From positions 186,001-250,000 of the forward strand of contig JAJTUP010000076.1 in assembly GCA_021399435.1 (NCBI GenBank): a stretch of DNA of 64,000 nucleotides, read 5' to 3'. The notes beneath the pieces were generated by a model that worked only from the letters and a program-made list of their open reading frames with translations, ran no database searches and was not told where the DNA came from. The position numbers and the translations under genes were made by a program. Below are positions 32,123 to 41,929 of the stretch, in pieces. Position 1 is the stretch's first letter, and the number at the start of each line of letters is the position of its first letter. The stretch is from Diaporthe sp. PMI_573 (Eukaryota > Ascomycota > Sordariomycetes > Diaporthales > Diaporthaceae).

Positions 32123-34108
32123 ATGGACGTGCTTCTTCGGATCTTCACCTTCGGGAGGGCTGCTCGGATTCCGGATACTCCTAGCACAGTCCCGAGGATC
32201 GACAGCCATCACACAGATGGCACTGACGGGGCCGAGACTAACCCCTTCAACAAGTCACATTTCGATCGACTCCGGGAGCAGGGCATCACCCAGTCGAGTA
32301 CCCCAGGTAGACCAGCTAGGACCCCAGCAGACGGTCCCACGACTGACGACACTGACGGTGCTGAGACCAACGCCTTCAACGAATCGCATTTCCATCGACT
32401 GCGGGGGCAAGGCGTCATCATCAAATCAGAGGCATTCAGCCAGGATGGTGTGTTGGAGCACGACCAGTGTCGCGATCATGGCGATGCCATCCCACCAAGA
32501 CTGGGCATTCACCAGTTGGAGCTCGAGCAGGCACCTCAGCTGAGGGTTCTTTTCCAGGAATATGAAGGGGATCCGAAGGTTACTCTCACCGCCGAGACAA
32601 CTGAGAAATTACCCGTGGATGCTGCCGGAACACTAAATGTGCTTGGCGCGATGCACAGCCGCGCTGAGATAGCCTGGTCCTGCGAAGCCCGCCGCATCAA
32701 GGTCACCATGTTTCCCATCCCGTGGAAGGACGACATCCTTCTCTACAACAAAACCACCAGCACGCTCTTTCTCGAGAGCGTTCCAAACGGGCTCGATGTG
32801 TTCGAGATACTAACCAAGGAGTGGGCTGTTGTCTATCCCGGATTTTGGCAACTTACTGACCGCGAAACCACCGTGCAATTCCTCCTTCGTCCTCGCCGAT
32901 ACCGTCTCCTTCTGAAAGACGATGCCACGAAAAGGCCGGCTGAGCAGCCACTGCCTCCCTCAAAGAGATCAAAGCACTCCACAGGAGCTGCTGTAACAAG
33001 GGCAGCTAAAATTCCTTCTGGTTTAATCCAGGACCAGAAGACTATCATCCGACCCACTGCGGTCGACATTAACATGCTGACCAGCATTGGACTTGCCCAA
33101 AACCAAACATTAAACATGGTAAACAGTGCCACGGGCCAACTCGAGTACTCGATCAAGTGCATCGACCAATACCTTAAAAGGGGAGTCCATGCGGATGTCT
33201 TCGCAGCACTTTGGAACGACGGGTCCTCACGGCCTGCGGTTGTTGCGGTTAAGTTCCACAAGATCGCCGCCGCTGCGGAGCCCTTCGATATCGCTACCGC
33301 CGCTAAGCGCTGGAAGCGAGAGCTTGAAGCGCACAGGCATCTTGAACATGTACGCTTCTACAGTCGATACTAATTCATACCTATAGATATATTACAATCA
33401 GCTGACAAAGTCTAACAGCCGTGTATTGCCAGCCTACTGGCCTTTGACTCCCGCCTCCTAGCTCTGGTTATTGAACATCGAGATTCTCACGATCTCGCCA
33501 CGCCTTACTGGTGTTTTCCCTCTGGGCCAAATGCGCGACGCTTTAGAGGTAGCCTCGATGATGCTTGCCACATTCTTGCAGATGTCTCCAGCGCTCTAGC
33601 CTACCTCGCTGACCAAGGCCTCGTCCATAATGATATCAAAGCGGGCAATATCCTTTACCGCACCGCTGATCCCACGGGCAGCGGGCGCAAGGCGAGTGCC
33701 GCCGTTATCGATTTCGGGCTTTCGCGGAACGTGAAAACTCAAATCGTTGACTTTGGAGGCGGATCACCCTGGTACTTGGCGCCTGAGTGGTTGGAACACA
33801 AACGACGGGGCCCTTTGGCGGACGTCTTCTCCTTGGGTGTCGTGATGCTCTACCTGCTACGTCGCATCCGTCTCCCAGACAAGGAACGGGGATGGAACGT
33901 GAATGCGATCCAGCACGCACCCGAGGCAAGGATGTTGATGCTGAATTGGCTGGGTCTTGTTAGAGACCGCGGTGCTGAGCTCCAAGGCGCGGGAGAAAGC
34001 AGCAAAGAAACTAAGCTCCGGTCACTTGTGAGAGAGATGTTGGTTAATGAGGCCACCAGGATTAGTGCTTGCGACCTAGCAACTCAGACTAGTGAATGGG
34101 CGTCCTAG
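32123..34108 (+). CDS. Protein kinase-like protein with N-terminal regulatory region (638 aa)
   Basis: Exon 1 is 32123-33349 and exon 2 is 33419-34108, separated by a 69-bp intron with a CTAACAG acceptor. Residues about 28-50 and 61-83 are two copies of a TDGTDGAETNPFNKSHF-like motif, each ending in a short basic helix (RLREQGI / RLRGQGV). A middle region of unknown fold (about 130-290) precedes the kinase domain. Kinase motifs seen are an N-lobe with VVAVKFHK (subdomain II lysine), the catalytic loop VHNDIKAGNILY, the metal-binding IDFGLS, and an activation end SPWYLAPEW. The catalytic loop has HND instead of the usual HRD, so it lacks the arginine of RD kinases. The ATP-binding lysine and DFG aspartate are present, so catalysis is possible. 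It probably belongs to the expanded orphan kinases of filamentous fungi; substrates are unknown. Confidence 0.75.
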
Positions 34109-34229
34109 TTCATTATCCTCTTCCTCTCTCTGACCCTCGTCCTCCCTGTGACTCAGCACTATAATCTCTCGGCTGTGGGTTTTCTTTACGGCAAGCATAT
34201 CCACAAGTCTCTCACTGCTGAATTCTTCG

Positions 34230-34450
34230 TTTGTAAGCTCAATCCTTCGTTGTACTCGAACTGAAGCGGGTAATCGGGAAGGATCATGAGCTGAAAAGGG
34301 GGCTTGATGAAGCCGTCAGTGCCGTGCAGAACGTTAATTACTACCCTGGTGACTTCTGGGACAACAGTCTCAAGTCCGAAATCGACGGCATTGTCAAAGA
34401 GAAGAAGCTGCTGAATTCTCTACCGGAGCTTGATCTCATCAGTATGTGGC
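34230..34450 (+). other. Coding-like fragment of unknown origin
   Basis: An open frame reads VLELKRVIGKDHELKRG...VQNVNYYPGDFWDNSLKSE...KEKKLLNSLPELDLI. Its composition looks like real protein, but there is no start codon and it stops at once downstream. It lies between the kinase and the RAD5-like gene and belongs to neither. It may be an exon of a lost gene. Confidence 0.35.
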
Positions 34451-34568
34451 TGAGGCAGCCTTGTCCTTGATTGTAATATAATAAATCCCAGCTTCTGCAA
34501 CCAATTTTGATGCTTTATGCCGCTGTGAGAGGTATTCAAGGTTAACCATATGGGCCAGGGGGCCGACT

Positions 34569-37036
34569 TTGTGTTCGATCTGGCAGCAGCTGGAAGCTGC
34601 CGAACTGGCAGAGAAGCAAGACAAGGAACCCACCAAGACGAAGAAGTCTGAGAAGGACGATAAGTCCGGCTCCTCGACCCCATCAGAAGACGAAGATGGT
34701 ACAGAGCTAGAGCAGGACCAGCTTGATTCCCTCTACAAAAAGGCACAGTCCTTTGACTTTGACAATCCCGAGGCGGAACCAGCCAAGACCTTCGCCATGA
34801 ATCTACGTCCCTACCAGAAACAGGCCCTCCACTGGATGCTCTCGAAAGAAAAGAATGAGAAGGAGAAGCGACGTGAGGTATCTATGCACCCCCTATGGGA
34901 AGAATATGCTTGGCCGATCAAGGATGCCGACGACAAGGACCTGCCCCGTGTCGCCGACCAGCCCTGCTTCTACATGAACCCATACTCTGGAGACCTGTCC
35001 CTTGACTTCCCAGTGCAAGAGCAGCATTGCCTCGGCGGCATCCTTGCTGATGAAATGGGGTTGGGTAAGACCATACAGATGCTGAGCTTGATTCACTCAC
35101 ACCGGTCGGAAACGGCGGTCGAAGCAAGGAACAGCCTCAGGAATGGTACTGGATCCGTCAACAACCTTCCCCGCCTGCCGTCCTCGACGGCCGGAGTTGT
35201 CTCGGCCCCTTGCACCACTCTGGTTGTAGCTCCCATGTCTCTACTGGCTCAGTGGCAAAGTGAGGCAGAGAACGCATCCAAAGAAGGCACTTTGAAGTCA
35301 ATGGTGTACTATGGTAGTGAGAAAGTCGCCGATCTTCGAACTCTTTGCTGCGAAGCCAACGCATCCACGGCCCCCGATGTAATCATCACCAGTTACGGCA
35401 TCGTTCTCTCCGAATTCACTCAAATAGCATCGAAGGGTGGCAGTATGGACGGCCACCGTGGGCTGTTTTCTCTGAACTTCTTCCGGATCATTCTTGATGA
35501 GGGACATAACATCAAAAATCGCCAGTCCAAGACCGCCAAGGCATGCTACGACCTGTCCGCCGAACATCGGTGGGTGTTGACCGGGACGCCCATCGTGAAC
35601 AAGCTTGAGGATCTTTTCAGTCTCGTGCGTTTCTTGCGAGTCGAACCATGGAACAACTTCTCTTTCTGGCGCACATTTATCACTGTGCCATTTGAGGCGG
35701 GCAACTTTGTCAAGGCATTAGATGTGGTGCAGACCGTGTTGGAGCCGCTGGTGATGCGACGCACAAAGGATATGAAAACACCTGATGGCACACCTCTCGT
35801 GGACCTGCCGCCAAAGAGCATTAATGTTGTCGAAATTGAACTTTCGGAAACCGAGAGACAGATATATGACTACGTCTATACTCGCGCCAAGAGGACCTTC
35901 CAGGAGAACGTTCAAGCAGGGACTGTCATGAAAGCCTTCACCACTATCTTTGCGCAGCTCTTGCGTCTGAGGCAAACATGCTGTCACCCGACTCTTGTCA
36001 GGAACCAGGATACCGTGGCAGACGAAGAGGAGGCCGGAGCCGCGGCCGATGCTGCGGCGGGTCTCGCCGACGACATGAACCTCTCGGCGCTGATCGAGCG
36101 ATTTACGGCTGATACGGATGACAGAAAAGGACGCCAATGCTTTTGGGGCGCATGTGCTCAAGCAGATTAGGGATGAAGCTGCCAACGAGTGTCCTATCTG
36201 CTGTGAGGAACCAATGATTGACCAAACGGTCACTGGCTGTTGGCACTCTGCGTGCAAAAAGTGTCTGCTGGACTACATCAACCACCAGACAGACCACCAC
36301 GAAGTACCAAAATGTTTCAACTGCCGTGAGGTCATCAATTCTCGGGACCTTTTTGAGGTTGTTCGCCACCACGACGACCCCGAGCTCAAACCCGGTCAGA
36401 ATACGCCACGCGTCAGCCTTCAGCGCCTCGGTGTCAATGCTTCTTCGGCCAAGGTGGTTGCTCTAATCAAGCACCTCCGAGCCCTGCGCAGGGAGAGCCC
36501 CAAGATGAAATCGGTCATTTTCAGCCAGTTCACATCCTTTATGACGCACATCGAGCCAGCGCTGGAGAAAGCCAACATACAGTTCCTCCGCCTGGACGGG
36601 TCGATGGCACAAAAGGCCCGCGCGGCGGTGCTGGGCAAGTTCCGGGACAGCAAGAAGTTCACCGTGCTCCTGCTCAGTCTGAAGGCAGGCGGTGTAGGCC
36701 TGAACCTGACGAGCGCCAAGAGGGTCTTCATGATGGACCCGTGGTGGAGTTTCGCGGTTGAGGCGCAGGCTATCGATCGGGTGCACCGGATGGGCCAGGA
36801 GGACGAGGTCAAGGTATACCGGTTCATCGTGAAGGATAGCGTCGAGGAGAGGATGCTTAAGGTACAGGAGAGGAAGAAGTTCATGTGAGTGCCCATTGCT
36901 CGCTTTCTCAACCTTGGGGCAAATTTGCAGTGTTTTACTAACCCAATTCACCTGCAGTGCGACGTCTCTGGGAATGATGAACGACGAGGAGAAGAGGATG
37001 CAGCGGATCGAGGACATCAAGGAGCTTTTGAGCTAA
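34569..37036 (+). pseudogene. rad5: RAD5-like SNF2 helicase/ubiquitin ligase, N-terminally truncated and frameshifted
   Basis: RAD5 proteins are SWI2/SNF2 ATPases with an embedded RING that promote PCNA polyubiquitination in error-free post-replication repair. Visible parts are a Q-motif-like NLRPYQKQALHWML, Walker A ADEMGLGKTIQ, DEGH box ILDEGHNIKN, the RING finger CPICCEEPMI...CFNC, and helicase C (VIFSQFTSFMTHIEPALEKA; SLKAGGVGLNLTSAKRVFMM; AIDRVHRMGQ). A 73-bp intron (36885-36957) joins ERKKF to IATSLGMMNDEEKR, ending at TAA 37036. Two defects are clear. The N-terminal third, including the HIRAN domain expected in fungal RAD5, is absent upstream. One base is extra near 36119, between ...ERFTADTDD and EKDANAFGAHV. 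This is best read as a truncated extra copy; the functional orthologue should be elsewhere. Confidence 0.82.
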
Positions 37037-37099
37037 ATGGGGATCAAGCGCTGTTGGCGATATTTTTTGGCGGGAATTCTGTTACGAACTCATTGCTTG

Positions 37100-38088
37100 C
37101 AGGCTTTCTATCCATAAGCGTATGGATTAAGTTAATCCATATGGAACGTTCCATATGGATTACCCGTATTCCATACGAGATGACCGTATTCCATACGTAT
37201 GGAAATACACCGGAAAATTGTTTACCCTTGCGTACCTTGGTTGGTCCCGCCGCGACGGGTAAAAAGACCCCTTCTTTCCCTTAGGAATCGCGTCTCGATT
37301 CAGTTCGACCAGCAAAAGTGCAAATGTCCTCCCTCGCTTCGTTTGCTTCTAGCGATGGCACGCGCTCTGTAGCGCCTGTTTCGTCAGCCTCTGAGCTGCC
37401 GTCATCCGCGAGCCCTGCTCCACAAATTGCGTCAAGCTCGAACGGTCGGACGACGCGAAAACGCAAGACGACAGCAAACACTTGGGCCCATGCACGCGAA
37501 CCTCAAAACTCAGAACCAGCCCGTTGCCCTCGCAAAAATGAGAAGATCTACTACTGCATGCACTGTATAGATCCGACCTATTCGACGACTGTCTCAACTA
37601 CTTTCCGCCATCACTTGTGCAAAGTCCACGGGATTGAGTTGGACTCCCACGACCACCCTGTCAAGAAGCAGCGCGACAGCCTTATTCAGGATGCTTTCGC
37701 AAAGGCCGGAGAGCTAAGTGCTGCAAAGCAGTTGATGAGACAGGAAGACACTGTCAGAGCTGCAGTCAATCGGAAGGCCGCTCTCGAGGCTTTGGTCCAG
37801 CTCGTCACCGTCCGCAACCTCTCCTACAATTGCAGTTCTTGGCCAGAGCTTCACGCGCTTATCGGCGCTGTCAACTATACCGCGGAAGGCATCATTAGCC
37901 TCTCCCATGGTTCCATCCAGAAGCTTGTCTCCAATTCCTATTGTGTGCACAAGGATATCCTGCGGAGAAGGCTACAGTCCTCTCCATCAAAGCTCCATCT
38001 GTCTGCCGATGTCTGGACAGCTCCGAATCACAAGGCGTCCCTTGGAACTTGTGTTAAATTTGTTGATGCAGAGTCCAAAGAGACATTA
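37100..38088 (+). mobile_element. hAT-6, left half only
   Basis: The likely left end begins at about 37100 with CAGGCTTTCTATCCATAAGC, followed to about 37205 by CCATATGGA and CGTATGGA repeats. The element stops at the pogo-1b insertion. DNA right of pogo-1b does not continue the hAT coding sequence, so the right half is missing. The terminus resembles the hAT-7 end (CAGGGTTCAAATCCATACC). Confidence 0.6.
37324..38088 (+). pseudogene. hAT-6 transposase, N-terminal part
   Basis: A Ser/Ala-rich leader is followed by a basic patch (RTTRKRKTTANTW), a BED-type zinc finger (YYCMHCIDPTYSTT...HLCKVHG, about residues 78-105) and the first part of the RNase H-like core (KLHLSADVWTAPNHKASLGT, about 220-240). 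The frame ends at DAESKETL, where pogo-1b begins. About 255 residues remain of an expected 700 or more. The sequence is closest in style to hAT-1. Confidence 0.8.
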
Positions 38089-39641
38089 ACGTCCCCGGCC
38101 CGGCTTCCGCCCCCCCCCCCCTGATTCCACCCCCGCTTCAATCTGAGTCCTCCGAATGGCCTCGATATCGGCGAAAACTTCATTCGGGTCAAGTTGAACC
38201 TTCTTCCTTCGGACTACCCTACTGGCTTCAATCTGGGCTTCCAACTCTCGGGCTTTTTGTGAGGACATCGTCAGATCGACGTCTATCTGGTCCCAACTTT
38301 TGAGGATTTTCCTGAAGAGTAGTCGTGATGTGGGGCTGAGATTCTTCTGACCGGCATACCGAGCCACCATACCCCTTAGGTCTTGAGATCGCTTAGGGGT
38401 CGCAAAAATGGTCCCTCGAGGCCGACAAAAACACTTATTAGTGCAGAAATGGCTGCTGGAGCTATTGGTGCCGCTAGATTCCAATGATCTCGCTTCCTTC
38501 TCGCGATTATCGGCGATAAAGTGGCTTCCGACTGCCTCCTACCAGTCGCCCGCCAGCCAGAACGTATATTTGCTTCCGTCAAAGTGTCAATTCGAGCCTT
38601 GTGATAGCAATAAAGAAACCGTTTCTTTGCCATGACTGTTGACGAATCGTGCCCTCCCTGGTGATCGAGATGCTTCTTAAATGCAAGCTTTAGAGGGCCG
38701 AAGATCGCCACATCGAGCGGTTGCAGCATATGCGAAGTATGGGCGGGCAAAAAACCGATATACACCTTATTCGAGAAGCATTCCCACATAAACTCAACCG
38801 TTGTATGTGTATGGTGCCCATCGATTACGAGAAGGCGCCATTCTGATGGGTCCTCTGGCACTGTTTGAGGAAGGAAGACCTTCCGAAGCCAGTGGATAGC
38901 GATAGGTTCCTCCATCCACCCCTTCTTTGTCGCCGTGAACTGCCAGCCCTCGTGATCTTCGAGGGTAATAGGAAACCACTGCTGCTGAATGCTCAGTCCC
39001 TTAAAAATAACGAGTGGGACGAGGAACTTGCCCGTGGCGGAGATACACTCAAGGAAGGAGGTCCACGCTCTCGAATTAAAGTCCTTCTGAAGAAGCTGGC
39101 TTCCTTCCGAATAGCCAATCGTGAGCGCCTTCTCGGACTTGCCCTCCATTAGCCCGCCCTCGTCGGCGTTCCACCGGTTGGCCGGCTTAATTGCCTTCAC
39201 GATAGGCAACTACATGAAGTCAAACCACGACCCGACGTTCTTTTTGGTGGCTGCCCTTAGCCGTTTAGCCTCAACTCGCTGGTGCTTACGGCTTCGGAGG
39301 ATAGGGTGACGAAGGAGGAAGGCCCTCAGCCACTTCCTTCCGAGAGGAGCAACCTCCTTCCCCGACGAGGCCATTCGGGCTGCCAGAGCCCTCGTTTCTC
39401 AGCGAGTCAACGCATGGCCCAAGCTGCTTTGGTTGATAAGGAATAGGGCCAATCGATCCTCCTGATCATCAGAAAGAGGCCTCTGAGGTTCGTGAGAAAC
39501 GCGCTGGCTTTGCGCGCCGGCGAGGCGATCGCGAAGTGTGGAACGGGGGATATGCCAGGTCCTGCAAGCCTGCTTGACGGGCATTCCATCCCTGCACGCA
39601 ACAAGGGCGTCATGGATCTCGGCTTCCCCATAGGGCTTCAT
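38089..39641 (-). pseudogene. pogo-1b transposase, stops and frameshift
   Basis: The frame starts at ATG 39641 and matches pogo-1a closely (same helix-turn-helix VKQACRTWHIPRSTLRDRL). It has a TGA near 39407 where pogo-1a keeps TGG, and a TAG near 39210 where pogo-1a keeps CAG. A 19-bp gap near 38545 shifts the frame after IRSGWRATG. The DDE core is well kept between the lesions: NADEGGLMEG, VIDGHHTHTT, LPAHTSHMLQPLDVAIF. The C-terminal tail is replaced by terminal-repeat sequence through the 120-bp gap. Each copy keeps codons that the other has lost, so the pair shows the ancestral frame. Confidence 0.85.
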
Positions 39642-39796
39642 GATGACTAGGTTGATGCTTGGAAGAAGTTTGGTGACCAGAAAAAATTCTCTCGGAAAGA
39701 TATGGCTGAGTTTATATAGGGTGGGGGCAGACGCGTACACGCGTGAACGCGGATGTGGGGGTGGCGGAAGCAGGGGGGGCGGAAGCTGGGCCGGGG
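38089..39796 (-). mobile_element. pogo-1b, second copy of the first pogo family
   Basis: The left end begins ACGTCCCCGGCCCGGCTTCC after TA (38087-38088), as in pogo-1a. The right end stops at CCGGGG (39796) followed directly by TA and lacks the last four bases, ACGT. It is 1708 bp, 143 bp shorter than pogo-1a. That difference is accounted for by a 120-bp gap between G-runs near the C-terminus, a 19-bp gap in the coding region and the missing 4 bp. Confidence 0.85.
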
Positions 39797-39798
39797 TA

Positions 39799-40676
39799 GA
39801 GGAATACTGATGGGAAGGCGGAAGAGCCTTTCCTAATAAAAGGTTGTTTAAACGCATACGAAGAAACGTAATAGGCACCAGAAATCGATCATGCAGGAAG
39901 CACCAATGACAAAATTCGGCTGTCTTGCTGCGACCACAAGCTGAATTAAGGGTGACCTGAGGGCAGTGCTTCGACTGGGTGAGTATGGGTTTTCATGTGT
40001 GGCGCTTGGGCCTTTTCGAGGCAGTTAGCATCAAGCCGCATTTAAGGCAAATTAGAAGAACGCGGATATTCGCACTACCTAAATCGGATGCCACACCACC
40101 TTTTCTGACTAAGCATTCGGCTACGTGACCCAACGCTTTTTTTTAGAACGCGGATATTCGCACTACCTAAATCGGATGCCACACCACCTTTTCTGACTAA
40201 GCATCGCTGCAGCCAATTAGAGGCCACCATTCAACCACACTTCACCACCCAACACAGCGCGTTTTGCAGCCTCAATAACACTGGGGAGCAGCCGTCAAGC
40301 CGGCTTGCTAGGAGGGCCTCCCGTTAGGAAGGAAAAGAGAGAGCTGGCGCTCCGCATCAGGACGTCTTCAGGCAGAGAAGGTCATGCGTCCGTGCGGAAA
40401 AACCATGCGTCTACGGCTGTTCTCAGCTGGGGCATGGGTTATTGGTGTTGTATGCAGTTGACAGGTTGGAACAGCTGGTTGAAATTCGCGAGCCACTAAC
40501 AGGGTCACAGCGATTTTACCTGTAGACAAGATAGATCTACCCATCCTGAGTACTCGTTATGTTCAATCAATCTTCAAAACGGACCTCGATAGTACAGGCT
40601 CGTGCGAAAGGCTAAAAGTGGTAAATTACATCGTATCAAAGCTTAGCTATCATCAGCTGATACTTGGGCAGGGATC
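39799..40676. other. Intergenic region containing a 60-bp direct repeat
   Basis: No gene recognised. The notable content is a near-tandem direct repeat (listed separately). The sequence directly right of pogo-1b is unrelated to hAT-6. Confidence 0.5.
40057..40204. repeat. 60-bp direct repeat, two copies with a 28-bp spacer
   Basis: The unit begins AGAACGCGGATATTCGCACT and ends GACTAAGCAT. Copies at 40057-40116 and 40145-40204 appear identical. The spacer ends in a run of T. The exact identity suggests a recent duplication. Confidence 0.9.
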
Positions 40677-41552
40677 ATGGGGTGGAGAGGTCGCAACGTC
40701 TCTTCAAATACGGATCCGTACTCCCCACTACGTCATTTGCGGCGCAAGAAGTGTTTCCACATTCTACCCCAGATTGTGAACAGTATCAACGCGAAGATGA
40801 CAACAACACGCGTTCGGTTTGATTTCCTCTGCTATCGTGTACGCATCAAGTTCGATGTGTCCTACGATATACCTAATCGCATCATCAGGGCAGGAGACGA
40901 TTCAGACCAGGCGAGACCCGAGGAAAGGCAGCTGTGGGACGCGGCGATGAATAGCATTATGGAGCAGAGCGAGACGACTTGCCTCCGGCGTGCCAGTCCG
41001 GCCTCGTGTGCGTGTGGGTTACCGGCAACGGCCACTGAATATCTACCACCGATGCCGTTCCTTGATGCTCCAGAACCTCACGCTGTGGTCGTCGTGGATC
41101 CGTTCTGCGGGGACCTGAAATGTCGGACGCGGACCCGCCAGCGCATGCTGCAAGTAATGTCGAGGAGGCGCTCTCCAGATGGTGGCCTTAGTGGCCCGGA
41201 CCCAGGACTCTTCGCAGGGCTGATGTCCTGTAGAGTATGCAAGAAAAGGGAAGGGCTGAGGGAATGCGGGGGCTGTCACGTCGCGGGGTATTGTGGGCAA
41301 GAGCACCAAGAGGAGGACTGGCCAAACCACAAGGCAGAGTGTACGCCGTGGCCGACGCCGACATTCGATTCAAGGTGCCCTCTGGACGAGGCGGACGACG
41401 ACACAGACACCAAAGTGACCTACAGCGCCGTCTTCAATGTCGCGGGACCCGGAGAGCCTCCACGATCCAGGGAGATTAGCCGAGAGGAGGTCGTGGCACG
41501 TGTGCTGATGGGAGCAGCAGGAATGGAAGACCTGGAAGTCGAGATGAAGTAA
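40677..41552 (+). CDS. MYND zinc-finger protein (291 aa)
   Basis: A single-exon gene. The MYND finger lies at about residues 183-220: CRVCKKREGLRECGGC, then YCGQEHQEEDW and HKAEC, giving the C-x2-C...C-x2-C...C...H...C ligand order of this protein-interaction domain. A Cys/Pro-rich segment (CACGLPATATEYLPPM) and a short hydrophobic strand (HAVVVVDPF) precede it. The C-terminus is acidic and ends in a helix-like REEVVARVLMGAAGMEDLE. There is no signal peptide or SET domain, so it is not a SMYD methyltransferase. Met at 40797 (MTTTRVRFDF) is a reasonable alternative start because the first 40 residues look less ordered. MYND proteins usually act as adaptors; its partner is unknown. Confidence 0.72.
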   Translation: MGWRGRNVSSNTDPYSPLRHLRRKKCFHILPQIVNSINAKMTTTRVRFDFLCYRVRIKFDVSYDIPNRIIRAGDDSDQARPEERQLWDAAMNSIMEQSETTCLRRASPASCACGLPATATEYLPPMPFLDAPEPHAVVVVDPFCGDLKCRTRTRQRMLQVMSRRRSPDGGLSGPDPGLFAGLMSCRVCKKREGLRECGGCHVAGYCGQEHQEEDWPNHKAECTPWPTPTFDSRCPLDEADDDTDTKVTYSAVFNVAGPGEPPRSREISREEVVARVLMGAAGMEDLEVEMK

Positions 41553-41929
41553 AGTGAGTTAGTAGAGAAAAAGAGAGCAGGTCCGAGCACAGATCGTTTC
41601 GAAGGAATCGTGAACTTCCAATAAAGTTTCCAACAAAGTGGGGCCCTCGCACTGACGACGGCAACGACAATACTGGTCACAGTGGCCTAGTCACCCGTTA
41701 GCAGGGAAGTCCCCGGCAGGACCACTCGGTCACGTTTCATGCCTGATGCCGTAGTTGCCCGTGACACATCGGCACAACGGAGTTCCCCATGGCTGGGAAA
41801 CAGGTGTGACGAGACCATGACTGTGTAATAGCATTCAATCAAGGAAGAATAAGAGATATTCTGGCGACGCTAGAGGATTTCCACGGACAAAAGTCGTTGC
41901 TGGGACCTCATGGATCACCGCCCAGCGCT

